Assembly (NCBI GenBank): GCA_002336725.1
Contig: DDEO01000092.1
Coordinates: 479 to 11,342, forward strand
Origin: Bacteroidetes bacterium UBA1952
Lineage (GTDB): Bacteria > Bacteroidota > Bacteroidia > Chitinophagales > Chitinophagaceae
Reading direction: 5' to 3'
Length of the DNA: 10,864 bases
The translations under genes and the position numbers were made by a program. The notes under the pieces were generated by a model. That model was not told the origin of the DNA. It was given only the letters and a program-made list of their open reading frames with translations, and ran no database searches. Position 1 is the stretch's first letter; every line of letters starts with the position of its first letter. Below are positions 1 through 6,778 of this stretch, piece by piece.

Positions 1-242
1 AGTATCAAGACACAAGTATCAAGTAGATAGAAAGTATCAAGACACAAGTATCAAGTATCAAGACGCAAGTATCAAGTATCAAGACGCAAGTATCAAGTAT
101 CAAGTATCAAGACGCAAGTATCAAGTATCAAGTATCAAGACACAAGTATCAAGTATCAAGATACAAAATCCAAGAATCAGGACGTATGAAACATGACACA
201 TGAAACATGACACATGACACATGACACATGACACATGAATCA
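1..242. repeat. Phased heptamer tandem array
   Basis: The segment is built from 7-base units. From 33 to 242 there are 30 consecutive units with no slip in register. The main unit is AGTATCA, interspersed with AGACACA (40, 138) and AGACGCA (61, 82, 110). Degenerate units fill 159-186, and from 187 the array changes to TGACACA/TGAAACA. Before 33 three more units (1-21) are followed by an 11-base irregular stretch. The last unit (236-242) contains the stop codon of the minus-strand CBS gene, so the array lies directly in its 3' untranslated region. It has no spacer/repeat architecture like CRISPR. Function unknown; the left end is outside the window. Confidence 0.95.
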
Positions 243-908
243 TACATTCAAGTACGCCATCAGGTTATCATAGCGGTCGGTGAGGTCGTCGGTTCCGGAA
301 TGGTCGCCGTGTACTTCTTTGACATTGTAATTGTGGCGCTCAAAGGACTGCACCAGTCCGCCGAGCGATGTCCGGTTGGTCTTCAGGGTTACTTCCAGCA
401 GTTGGGTATCCGGGTTGGTATAAATCTGACTAGAAAGCACCGTTATTTCTTCCTGCTCGCAGATGCCGGCAATGCGGCTAAGGCTGTAATCGCGCGGGTT
501 CATCTCCAATACCAGCAACGCACCGGGATTATCAATGCCGGAAGTTTCTACCAGATAATCCAGCAAATCGGCGCGGGTGATGGCCCCCTGGTAATGGTCT
601 TCGGAGTCCACGACCGGAAGGACGGCCAGATTTTGGGAATGCAGCACGCGCAAGACCTCATACGGATGGCTACGCACCGAAATAGCCGGGCGATAGGCCA
701 GCAGTTCATCCGCCTCGCGGAGCGGCTCAAAGGGCATATTCCATTCCAGCACATCCTGCTCGCGCACCAGCGCCAGGTATTTGCCGTCTTCCACCAGCGG
801 TATCTCCGACAGGTGTACATCGTCCATCAGTTGCAGCGCGTCATTGCCCGTGTCGCTGCGTTGCAGCGTGGGCACCGAAGGCGCTATCAGTTGTTCGAGG
901 AGTGCCAA
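240..908 (-). CDS. CBS-pair protein with C-terminal ACT-like domain
   Basis: A 222-residue soluble protein. Residues about 1-60 and 70-125 look like two CBS motifs (SEIPLVEDGKYLALV and LAVLPVVDSEDHYQGAITR are the typical strand-turn-strand segments), which together form a Bateman module that usually binds adenine nucleotides. Residues about 128-200 (GALLVLEMNPRDYSLSRIAG onward) resemble an ACT-like fold found after CBS pairs in Bacteroidetes proteins. The start is a TTG at 908-906: an in-frame TAG lies two codons upstream and no ATG fits before the first CBS motif. The leader is A/T-rich without a Shine-Dalgarno site. It lies 80 bases downstream of the hydrolase gene on the same strand and may be cotranscribed. 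The ligand and the regulated process are unknown. Confidence 0.85.
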   Translation of the reverse strand: MALLEQLIAPSVPTLQRSDTGNDALQLMDDVHLSEIPLVEDGKYLALVREQDVLEWNMPFEPLREADELLAYRPAISVRSHPYEVLRVLHSQNLAVLPVVDSEDHYQGAITRADLLDYLVETSGIDNPGALLVLEMNPRDYSLSRIAGICEQEEITVLSSQIYTNPDTQLLEVTLKTNRTSLGGLVQSFERHNYNVKEVHGDHSGTDDLTDRYDNLMAYLNV

Positions 909-960
909 AATCTATCTTTTTTTATAAAAATGCCTGTTTCCGGCTACCGGTTTCCGGAAA

Positions 961-974
961 GCCCGCAAACGGGC
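961..974 (-). other. Short hairpin between hydrolase and CBS genes
   Basis: The 80-base gap between the two minus-strand genes contains a stem GCCCG/CGGGC with a 4-base loop. On the minus strand it is followed by TTTCC, then by a TTTCCGGAAA palindrome and a short CCGG-TAG-CCGG dyad, then by an A/T-rich leader. It could be a weak attenuator or terminator, but the stem is only 5 bp and the T-run is short. Confidence 0.25.
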
Positions 975-988
975 GCTCAAAAGCATTT

Positions 989-1753
989 TCAAGATACGGA
1001 GTGGCGGGAAAGAAAATCGCTTAGAATCTTGTTAAACTCCTGCGGCACTTCCATCATCGGCGCGTGGCCACACTTGTCTATCCAGTGCAGTTCGGCATTG
1101 GGAATCAGCTTTTTAAACTCTTCGGCCACCATCGGCGGGGTAATGGTGTCGTTTTTCCCCCAGATAAGGCAGGTGGGCGCTTTGATGTCCTGCAATTCAT
1201 CGCCCAGATTGTGGCGGATAGCACTTTTGGCCAGGGCAATGATTTTCAGCACCTTCACGCGGTTGTTGGTGATGCCATAGACCTCGTCCACCAGTTCTTT
1301 GGTGGCCATCGCCGGGTCATAAAACGTCAGTGCCGTTTTATTACGGATGTATTCATAATCGCCGCGTTTGGGGTAGGTTTCGCCCATGCCGTTTTCAAAG
1401 AGGCCAGAGGAGCCGGTGAGCGTCAGGGTAGCTACTTTTCCGGGATTTTTAAGGGTATAAACCAGTGCTACGTGTCCGCCCAGCGAATTGCCCAGCAAAT
1501 GCACTCTTCCCAGTCCGCGCGATTCTATAAAACGGGTTACGAATTTGGCCAGTCCGCCCACCGTCGTATCGAGCAGGCCGAGGTCAAAGAGTGGCAGCAT
1601 GGGAATGATGACGCGGTGCGTTTTCCGGAAATGCTCCACCAAATCCCGGAAATTGCTGAGTGCGCCAAACAGCCCGTGGAGCAGAACGAGCGGCTCCCCG
1701 GTGCCTTCTTCTACAAATTGAAACTTGCCGGACTGTCGGATTTCGTACTGCAT
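989..1753 (-). CDS. Alpha/beta hydrolase
   Basis: A 254-residue cytoplasmic alpha/beta-hydrolase-fold enzyme. The oxyanion-hole segment LLHGLFG is at 24-30, the nucleophile elbow GNSLGG puts the catalytic serine at 90, the acid is probably D202 (WGKNDTITPP) and the histidine H230 (CGHAPMME), so the triad is complete. The cap region (about 115-180) is rich in charged and aliphatic residues. No signal peptide is seen. The start is the ATG at 1753-1751. Substrate cannot be assigned: the fold covers esterases, C-C hydrolases, haloperoxidase-like and other enzymes. It is divergent from the mlaD-type gene across 161 bases and is followed by the CBS gene on the same strand. Confidence 0.9.
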   Translation of the reverse strand: MQYEIRQSGKFQFVEEGTGEPLVLLHGLFGALSNFRDLVEHFRKTHRVIIPMLPLFDLGLLDTTVGGLAKFVTRFIESRGLGRVHLLGNSLGGHVALVYTLKNPGKVATLTLTGSSGLFENGMGETYPKRGDYEYIRNKTALTFYDPAMATKELVDEVYGITNNRVKVLKIIALAKSAIRHNLGDELQDIKAPTCLIWGKNDTITPPMVAEEFKKLIPNAELHWIDKCGHAPMMEVPQEFNKILSDFLSRHSVS

Positions 1754-1801
1754 AGGATTACTAAAGAAGCTGCGGGATAAAATTGAAAAGGGTTCGGCCT
1801 A

Positions 1802-1834
1802 AAAGTACAATAGCCGTTTTTATTCCTGTACTTT
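1802..1834. promoter_or_regulatory. Inverted repeat in divergent intergenic region
   Basis: AAAGTACA at 1802-1809 and TGTACTTT at 1827-1834 are perfect 8-base inverted arms separated by 17 bases, inside the only intergenic space between the divergent hydrolase and mlaD-type genes. Such a dyad could be an operator for either gene. A Bacteroidetes-like promoter pair (TTTG at 1840 and TAATTTCG at 1870, against TTTG and TAnnTTTG) lies just downstream, but its 26-base spacing is longer than usual. The assignment is inferred. Confidence 0.35.
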
Positions 1835-1914
1835 AATCTTTTGTGATGCCGTAGGTAGGGCAAAGCGTTTAATTTCGCCGTTTTTAATATTCAGAACCCG
1901 CGCTCCTTTTTGGG

Positions 1915-2868
1915 ATGAGCAAAGAAATACGCATCGGCATTTTAGTAACTGCGGCGGTAGTGGTGTTTTTCGCAGGCTTTCAGTATCTGCGGGGCAAAGG
2001 TATTTTTTCGACCGAAAAAGTATTTTATACCCATTTTGAAAGCGTACAGGGACTTCAGTCTTCTTCGCTCGTTACCGTTCGCGGCATGATGGTGGGCCGT
2101 GTACGCGCTATTGAACTGGCCGACGATGGCGGCATTCGTGTGGCCATGGCCGTGAAAGATAAATATCCGCTGCCGCGCGGCACGGTGGCTACACTTTATA
2201 GTGTGGACCTGATGGGCGCAAAGGGCATCCGGCTGGAGCTGGGACAGAGCCGTGAAACGCTCGACGACGGCGCGATTCTGCCCGCCGCCGTAGAGCCGGG
2301 AAAGCTGGATGCCCTGACGGAAGAATTAAAACCCATTCTGCGCAATGTGCAGCGCATCACCCTGCACCTCGACACACTGCTGACGGGCGTGAACACCGTC
2401 TTTAGCACTGAAACCCGCCTGCGCCTGGCCCACGCCGTGGCCTCGCTCGACGCAACGATGCAGAATTTCTCCACCGTTTCCGGAACGCTGAAAGGCAAAA
2501 GCGACGCGCTGGCCCGCACCATCGACAACGCCGAAAAAACAACGGCCATGCTCGCCGGCAACCGCGCCAATATCGACTCTATGCTCACTAATCTGAACCG
2601 CCTCAGCACACGGCTCCGGGAAGCGCCCATCGAGCAGACGGTGCAGCAACTGCAAGACGTGGCCGGCAATATCAACGGCCTGCTGCGCCGCATCGAAAAC
2701 GGCGACGGCTCGCTCGGACAACTCGTAAACGACAAGGCTTTGTATCAGAATTTAAGTCAGTCGGCTGCCGAGTTTTCGCGCCTCGCCGAAGACCTGCGCA
2801 AGCATCCGGGCCGCTATATCAATGTGAATGTTTTTGGCCGCCGCCGTGTACAGCCGGTGGAGCCGTAG
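1915..2868 (+). CDS. MlaD/MCE-family lipid-transport periplasmic protein
   Basis: A 317-residue protein with the MlaD layout: a short N-terminus (MSKEIRIGI), one membrane anchor at about 7-25, and an MCE domain at about 36-115 with GLQSSSLVTVRGMMVGRV as its signature. A long amphipathic helical region follows (about 130-300; leucine/alanine heptads, including LTNLNRLSTRL and VQQLQDVAGNINGLLRRI). MCE proteins carry phospholipids between inner and outer membranes as the substrate-binding part of Mla-type ABC transporters; length and domain order fit the Bacteroidetes form. No permease or ATPase partner is in the window. The ATG at 1915 fits the family N-terminus. The C-terminus (GRYINVNVFG..) looks natural, so the gene appears intact although a repeat begins directly after its TAG. 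Confidence 0.9.
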   Translation: MSKEIRIGILVTAAVVVFFAGFQYLRGKGIFSTEKVFYTHFESVQGLQSSSLVTVRGMMVGRVRAIELADDGGIRVAMAVKDKYPLPRGTVATLYSVDLMGAKGIRLELGQSRETLDDGAILPAAVEPGKLDALTEELKPILRNVQRITLHLDTLLTGVNTVFSTETRLRLAHAVASLDATMQNFSTVSGTLKGKSDALARTIDNAEKTTAMLAGNRANIDSMLTNLNRLSTRLREAPIEQTVQQLQDVAGNINGLLRRIENGDGSLGQLVNDKALYQNLSQSAAEFSRLAEDLRKHPGRYINVNVFGRRRVQPVEP

Positions 2869-2926
2869 CGGCCCCTTCCCAAAGGGGAGGGAGAAAGCCC
2901 CTCCTTCGGAGGGGTTGGGGAGGCCG
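2869..2926. repeat. Compact G/C-rich double-hairpin repeat
   Basis: Starts on the base after the mlaD stop. It holds two adjacent hairpins: CCCCTT/AAGGGG (2872-2877 with 2882-2887, 4-base loop) and CCCCTCC/GGAGGGG (2898-2904 with 2908-2914, loop TTC). The outer ends CGGCC and GGCCG (2869-2873, 2922-2926) are also complementary. From recall, elements with CCCTCCTTCGGAGGGG cores are common dispersed repeats in Bacteroidetes genomes. It is open in the reading frame of the ATPase fragment that follows and marks the point where ATPase homology begins. Confidence 0.75.
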
Positions 2927-2928
2927 TT

Positions 2929-3774
2929 GGCGAGAAAGACCGCGCGGCGATTCACAGCGTGGTGCGCGGCAGCCATCACCCGTTGAGTCGGGCGCTGGCT
3001 GAATACACCGCAGGTTCCGGAAATCTGCCGGTTTCCGGCTGGAAGGAGACGGTCGGGCAGGGCGTGGAAGGCGTTGTGGAAGGAAAAACCGTGCGGGTGG
3101 GCAATGCTGCATTTGTGGGTGTGGCGGCGTGCGAAGCGCAGGTCTATGCCCGCGTGGGCGAAGCGGTATTTGCCTTTGCCGTAGCGCCGCAATTCCGCAA
3201 TGGGCTTGGCCGGATGATGCAGCAACTGCGGCGGCGTTTTGGGCTGCTGTTGCTTTCCGGCGACCGGCCTCGGCAGCAACAGTCTTTGTCGGCTTTATTG
3301 GGTGAGAACAGCGAATTGCTTTTTAATCAAAAGCCGGAAGAAAAGTTGCAAAAAATAGAAGCCCTGCAAGCCGTCGGGCATCGGGTGTTGATGCTGGGCG
3401 ACGGGCTGAACGACGCGGGCGCTTTGCAACAAAGCAATATAGGAATTACTTTGGCCGAAGATATTAACAATTTTACCCCCGCCTGCGATGCCATCCTGGA
3501 TGCGCGGCAACTGCCGAAGCTGCCGCAATTGCTGGCGCTGGCGCGTTGGGGGCGGTTTGTCATCCGGCTGGCGTTTGCCTTTTCCATTCTCTACAACGTC
3601 ATCGGGCTGTCGTTTGCCATGCAGGGATTGCTGCATCCGATGATTGCCGCCATCCTGATGCCTTCGAGTACGCTCACGATAGTGCTGGTCAGTACGGGTA
3701 TTTGCGAGGCGGGTTATGCGTTTCTTTTCCGGAAAAAAGCTCCTGAGAGGACTGCGTTTCCGGAAAAAACCTGA
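2929..3774 (+). pseudogene. ccoI: 5'-truncated copper P1B-type ATPase (CcoI/FixI)
   Basis: Only the C-terminal half of a copper-translocating P-type ATPase is present. Residue numbers count from a GTG at 2959. Seen: the nucleotide-domain SHHPL motif (5-9), the GQGVEG glycine motif (33-38), SGD (100-102, the TGD position), QKPEEK (124-129), the GDGLND hinge (147-152), and two last membrane helices with YN (YNVIG) and MPSS, resembling the Cu+ signatures YN and MxxSS. Missing: HMA metal-binding domain, helices 1-6 with the CPC-type site, and the DKTGT phosphorylation site. Homology begins about 2929, just after the 2869-2926 repeat, about where DKTGT should precede. CcoI exports copper for cbb3 assembly; its place before ccoS is the normal one. 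As it stands it cannot transport. Either a real deletion or an assembly misjoin. Confidence 0.85.
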
Positions 3775-3805
3775 TAAAAATCATGTTTTTCCCTGCGGTG
3801 GGTCA

Positions 3806-3819
3806 TTGACTTTGATCGC
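3806..3819 (+). promoter_or_regulatory. Possible degenerate CRP/FNR-type site before ccoS
   Basis: TTGACTTTGATCGC, 42 bases before the ccoS start, matches 7 of 10 defined bases of the FNR consensus TTGAT-N4-ATCAA, in the position expected for oxygen control of cbb3 operons. The second half-site is poor and the dyad weak. The internal TTTG could instead be a -33 element, with TACACCTT at 3835 as a poor -7 element. The 87-base gap 3775-3861 is the only space before ccoS, so a promoter here is plausible but not shown. Confidence 0.2.
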
Positions 3820-3861
3820 AGGTTTTTAGAATTTTACACCTTCAAAAAAACGTCTCTTGCC

Positions 3862-4047
3862 GTGATTGCGCTGTTCTTCGTTTTGTTCGTCAGTCTGCTG
3901 GTCGCCGGGTTCTTCCTGGGCGGCTTTTTGTGGTCGGTGAAAAAAGATCAGTTTGAAGACAAAGAAGGCGCAGCGATGCGTATGCTACACGACGACGGCA
4001 CCTTTCCCACGCCGGTTGAAAAGCCTGCTGCGCCCGGCATCCATTAA
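3862..4047 (+). CDS. ccoS: Cbb3 oxidase assembly protein CcoS
   Basis: A 61-residue protein with one N-terminal membrane helix (about 2-24) followed by the family signature FLWSVKKDQFEDKEGAAMRM, ending in a short polar tail. CcoS is needed for insertion of cofactors (haem b and CuB) into the cbb3 catalytic subunit in bacteria where it has been studied. The start is GTG at 3862: no ATG lies in frame upstream within the gap, and the helix starts at once. It ends 30 bases before ccoNO and follows the ccoI remnant, the usual Bacteroidetes order. Confidence 0.9.
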   Translation: MIALFFVLFVSLLVAGFFLGGFLWSVKKDQFEDKEGAAMRMLHDDGTFPTPVEKPAAPGIH

Positions 4048-4077
4048 ACCCATCTCCCGCATTTTTATAGAACATCC

Positions 4078-6297
4078 ATGAATACTCCTCAAGAATCCTC
4101 CGGTACAAACCAGCCCCGTTCGGGGGCGGCGGCGGTTCCGCTGCAATCGAGCGTCGGGCCAATGGACCAGTTTGCCTACGACAATAAGATTGTCGTGTGG
4201 TTTGCCTATGCCACTGCTTTCTGGGGCATTATCGGTATGCTGGCTGGCCTGCTGGCTGCTTTGCAGCTCACGTTTCCATCGCTGAGCTTTAACGCGGCGG
4301 CCACTACTTTTGGCCGGGTGCGTCCGGTGCATACCAATGCGGTAATTTTCGCCTTTGTCGGCAACGGCATTTTTATGGGCGTTTATTACTCTTTGCAGCG
4401 CCTGTGTAAGGCCCGTATGTGGAGCGACAAGCTTAGTAAAATCCACTTCTGGGGCTGGCAGTTGATTATTGTGGCGGCTGCCGTTACGCTTTTGGCCGGC
4501 TACACCACCGGCAAGGAATATGCCGAGCTGGAATGGCCCATCGACATCCTGATTACCGTTATCTGGGTGGTTTTTGGCTGGAATATGTTTGGCACCATCC
4601 TCAAGCGTCGCGAACGCCATTTGTATGTAGCCATCTGGTTCTATATCGGCACCTGGGTAACAGTGGCCATGCTGCATATTGTAAACAGCATGGAACTGCC
4701 ATTCTCAATGCTGAAAAGCTATAGTGCCTATGCCGGTATGCAGGATGCGCTGGTGCAGTGGTGGTATGGCCACAACGCCGTAGCCTTCTTCCTGACAACG
4801 CCGTATCTGGGCCTGATGTATTACTTCCTGCCCAAGGCGGCCAACCGCCCGGTGTATTCTTATCGCCTGTCGGTGATTCACTTCTGGTCGTTGATTTTCC
4901 TCTATATCTGGGCCGGCCCGCACCATTTGCTCTACAACGCGCTGCCGGGCTGGGCGCAAAGCCTCGGAACTGTTTTCTCGGTGATGCTGATTGCGCCGAG
5001 CTGGGGCGGGATGCTCAACGGCCTGCTGACGCTTCGTGGCGCGTGGGATAAGGTGCGCGAAGAGCCGGTGCTGAAGTTTATGGTCGTGGCGGTAACTGCT
5101 TATGGTATGTCTACTTTTGAAGGCCCGATGCTGTCGCTCAAAACCGTGAATGCCATTTCGCACTTCACCGACTGGACGATTGCACACGTACACGTGGGTG
5201 CGCTGGGCTGGAACGGCTTCCTCAACTTTGGTGTTTTGTACTGGCTGATTCCGCGGATTTTCCGCACCGAGCTGTATTCCCGGAAAATGGCCAACGCTCA
5301 CTTCTGGATTGGCACGCTGGGTATCGTGTTTTATACCGTTCCGCTCTATATCGCCGGACTGATGCAATGGAGTATGCTCTCGCAGTTTACGCCCGAAGGC
5401 ACCCTGAAGTATCAATTTCTGGAAGCCGTGCAGGCGATGCGTCCTTATTATATGCTGCGTTCCATCGGTGGCCTGCTGTATCTGATAGGTGCATTCCTGA
5501 TGTGCTACAACCTGTTTAAGACCATTCGTATGGGCAAGGCGCTGGACAACGAGCCGGCACAGGCGCTGCCGCTCGAGCGTCAGCAGTTGGTAGAAAAGCA
5601 TGGCAAAGAACACTGGCACCGCTGGATTGAGCGCCGCCCGATTCAGATGCTGCTCTGGTCTTTTGTGGTAGTTGCCATTGGCGGTATCATCGAGTTTGTT
5701 CCGGCCTTTATGGTAAAGGAAAACGTACCTACGATTTCGAGCGTGAAACCTTATACGCCGCTGGAACTGGAAGGCCGCGATATTTATGTGCGCGAAGGCT
5801 GTTATACCTGCCACAGTCAGCAGATTCGTCCGTTCCGCGACGAGGTAGCCCGCTACGGCGAGTTTAGCAAGGCCGGCGAAAGCATCTACGACCGCCCGTT
5901 TCAGTGGGGATCCAAACGTACCGGCCCCGACCTGGCGCGCGAGGGTGGCAAATATCCGGATAGCTGGCACTTCAACCATATGTATGAACCTACATCCATG
6001 AGCAACGGCTCTATCATGCCGCCCTATCCGTGGCTGTTCCGCCGCACGATTGATGCCGGGCAGATGCCGGCCAAAATCCGGGCCATGCAGACGCTGGGCG
6101 TTCCCTATCCCGAAGGCTATGACCAACAGGCGGTCAAAGACATGGCCGAACAGGCTGCCGGCATTCAAAAGCGCCTTGCCGCCGATAAAATCAATATCAA
6201 AAGCGATAAAGAAATCGTTGCCCTGATTGCGTATCTGCAAAGGCTCGGCACCGATATTAAGGCTGAACAAGCCGCCGGTGGCGCACCGATGCCGTAA
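4078..6297 (+). CDS. ccoNO: Fused cbb3 cytochrome c oxidase subunits I and II (CcoNO)
   Basis: A 739-residue fusion of the catalytic subunit CcoN (about 30-490) and the monohaem subunit CcoO (about 515-739). CcoN ligands are all present: H85 and H372 for low-spin haem b, H370 for haem b3, H232, H282 and H283 for CuB, and Y276 as the cross-linked tyrosine. These sit at a constant offset of 25 from my recalled Pseudomonas stutzeri CcoN positions, as do E147, E150 and E348. CcoO has a membrane anchor (about 524-545), haem-c motif CYTCH (575-579) and probable axial M647 (SIMPPYPWLF). It reduces O2 to water with high affinity and pumps protons in the inner membrane. The fusion is typical of Bacteroidetes. 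ATG at 4078 without Shine-Dalgarno. Confidence 0.97.
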   Translation: MNTPQESSGTNQPRSGAAAVPLQSSVGPMDQFAYDNKIVVWFAYATAFWGIIGMLAGLLAALQLTFPSLSFNAAATTFGRVRPVHTNAVIFAFVGNGIFMGVYYSLQRLCKARMWSDKLSKIHFWGWQLIIVAAAVTLLAGYTTGKEYAELEWPIDILITVIWVVFGWNMFGTILKRRERHLYVAIWFYIGTWVTVAMLHIVNSMELPFSMLKSYSAYAGMQDALVQWWYGHNAVAFFLTTPYLGLMYYFLPKAANRPVYSYRLSVIHFWSLIFLYIWAGPHHLLYNALPGWAQSLGTVFSVMLIAPSWGGMLNGLLTLRGAWDKVREEPVLKFMVVAVTAYGMSTFEGPMLSLKTVNAISHFTDWTIAHVHVGALGWNGFLNFGVLYWLIPRIFRTELYSRKMANAHFWIGTLGIVFYTVPLYIAGLMQWSMLSQFTPEGTLKYQFLEAVQAMRPYYMLRSIGGLLYLIGAFLMCYNLFKTIRMGKALDNEPAQALPLERQQLVEKHGKEHWHRWIERRPIQMLLWSFVVVAIGGIIEFVPAFMVKENVPTISSVKPYTPLELEGRDIYVREGCYTCHSQQIRPFRDEVARYGEFSKAGESIYDRPFQWGSKRTGPDLAREGGKYPDSWHFNHMYEPTSMSNGSIMPPYPWLFRRTIDAGQMPAKIRAMQTLGVPYPEGYDQQAVKDMAEQAAGIQKRLAADKINIKSDKEIVALIAYLQRLGTDIKAEQAAGGAPMP

Positions 6298-6300
6298 GGG

Positions 6301-6390
6301 AGACGAAAGTCTAAAGACAAAAGACAAAAGATGGGCGCTGTAGAACCCCCCGCCGACGACGGGGCGTTCTACTGAAAGACGAAAGACCCA
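6301..6390 (+). repeat. Heptamer units interrupted by a hairpin
   Basis: Directly after the ccoNO stop come five phased 7-base units (AGACGAA, AGTCTAA, AGACAAA twice, AGATGGG; 6301-6335). After the hairpin at 6340-6372 two more follow (AGACGAA at 6377, AGACCCA at 6384). The AG-N5 form and AGACAAA (one base from AGACACA) recall the array at 1-242. A further heptamer doublet TCAAACC lies at 6437-6450. No coding sequence is seen between 6298 and 6565. Confidence 0.75.
6340..6372 (+). other. Hairpin downstream of ccoNO
   Basis: GTAGAAC (6340-6346) pairs perfectly with GTTCTAC (6366-6372). After one C-C mismatch CCCCG (6348-6352) pairs with CGGGG (6360-6364), leaving a 7-base loop. There is no T-run after it, so it is not a standard intrinsic terminator. 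It could protect the 3' end of a ccoNO transcript, act as a partial terminator, or be a small inserted repeat between heptamer units. Confidence 0.6.
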
Positions 6391-6456
6391 ATCCCCGAAA
6401 AATCCATCCCGCGCCGGAACCCTTTGGGCGCACATTTCAAACCTCAAACCCCGTAA

Positions 6457-6546
6457 TCAGGAAAAGACCTTCCGCCGCTCGCCTTCCCCGTGTTATATCT
6501 GCGCTCCCGCTCTACAAGCGGGGCCTGGCGAGCGGCTCTTTCCTGA
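6457..6546. repeat. 90-base imperfect inverted repeat before ccoQ
   Basis: TCAGGAAAAGA (6457-6467) pairs with TCTTTCCTGA (6537-6546) with one bulged base. After a 6-base bulge on the left side, GCCGCTCGCC (6474-6483) pairs perfectly with GGCGAGCGGC (6527-6536). CCCCG (6486-6490) pairs with CGGGG (6519-6523); an alternative inner stem is CCCGCT/AGCGGG (6506-6511 with 6517-6522). No flanking target duplication is evident. It may be a REP/MITE-like element or an RNA structure affecting transcript processing between ccoNO and ccoQP. Confidence 0.65.
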
Positions 6547-6565
6547 GAAAATTTCCGGAAATCCC

Positions 6566-6763
6566 ATGAAATTTCGCAACTATCTGGAAACCATCTCCGG
6601 CATCGGCATTCTCCCGGTGATATCGCTGCTTATCTTCTTCCTGTTTTTCAGTGCCCTGCTTGTGTGGGTGGTCAAATCCCGCAAACAGCATTTTACCGAT
6701 ATGGAGCAGCTTCCGCTCGAAGACGGCTCCGAAAATCTCTCTCTCTCTTCTTCCGAATCTTAA
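6566..6763 (+). CDS. ccoQ: CcoQ/FixQ-like small cbb3 subunit
   Basis: A 65-residue protein with one membrane helix (about 14-36), a basic stop-transfer segment VVKSRKQHF, then an acidic and serine-rich tail (DMEQLPLEDGSENL.., ending in serine repeats). Size, topology and place directly before ccoP match CcoQ, a small subunit that stabilises the cbb3 complex. Sequence conservation of CcoQ is low, so the call leans on position. The ATG at 6566 is preceded 4 bases upstream by a TTTCCGGAAA palindrome. It ends 15 bases before ccoP, so the two are probably cotranscribed, perhaps with a transcript boundary at the inverted repeats upstream. Confidence 0.75.
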   Translation: MKFRNYLETISGIGILPVISLLIFFLFFSALLVWVVKSRKQHFTDMEQLPLEDGSENLSLSSSES

Positions 6764-6778
6764 GACCGTCTTTTTCTT

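Noticed and set aside
1..242. CRISPR array
   Set aside because: Units are 7 bases and contiguous, with no unique spacers of 25-45 bases and no cas genes nearby.
228..1280. A 350-codon plus-strand open frame over the CBS and hydrolase genes
   Set aside because: Begins in the heptamer array and runs antisense to two genes with clear domain motifs and a complete catalytic triad.
1915..3774. A true MlaD-ATPase fusion read through the TAG at 2866-2868
   Set aside because: MlaD ends in a family-like C-terminus, the two parts have unrelated roles and a repeat lies between them; the shared frame is likely chance (1 in 3).
6340..6372. Rho-independent terminator
   Set aside because: The stem is good but the following bases are TGAAAGACG, with no T-run.
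4705..6447. A 580-codon minus-strand open frame opposite ccoNO
   Set aside because: Antisense to a fully recognised oxidase gene and extends into the repeat-filled gap; no family-like motifs.
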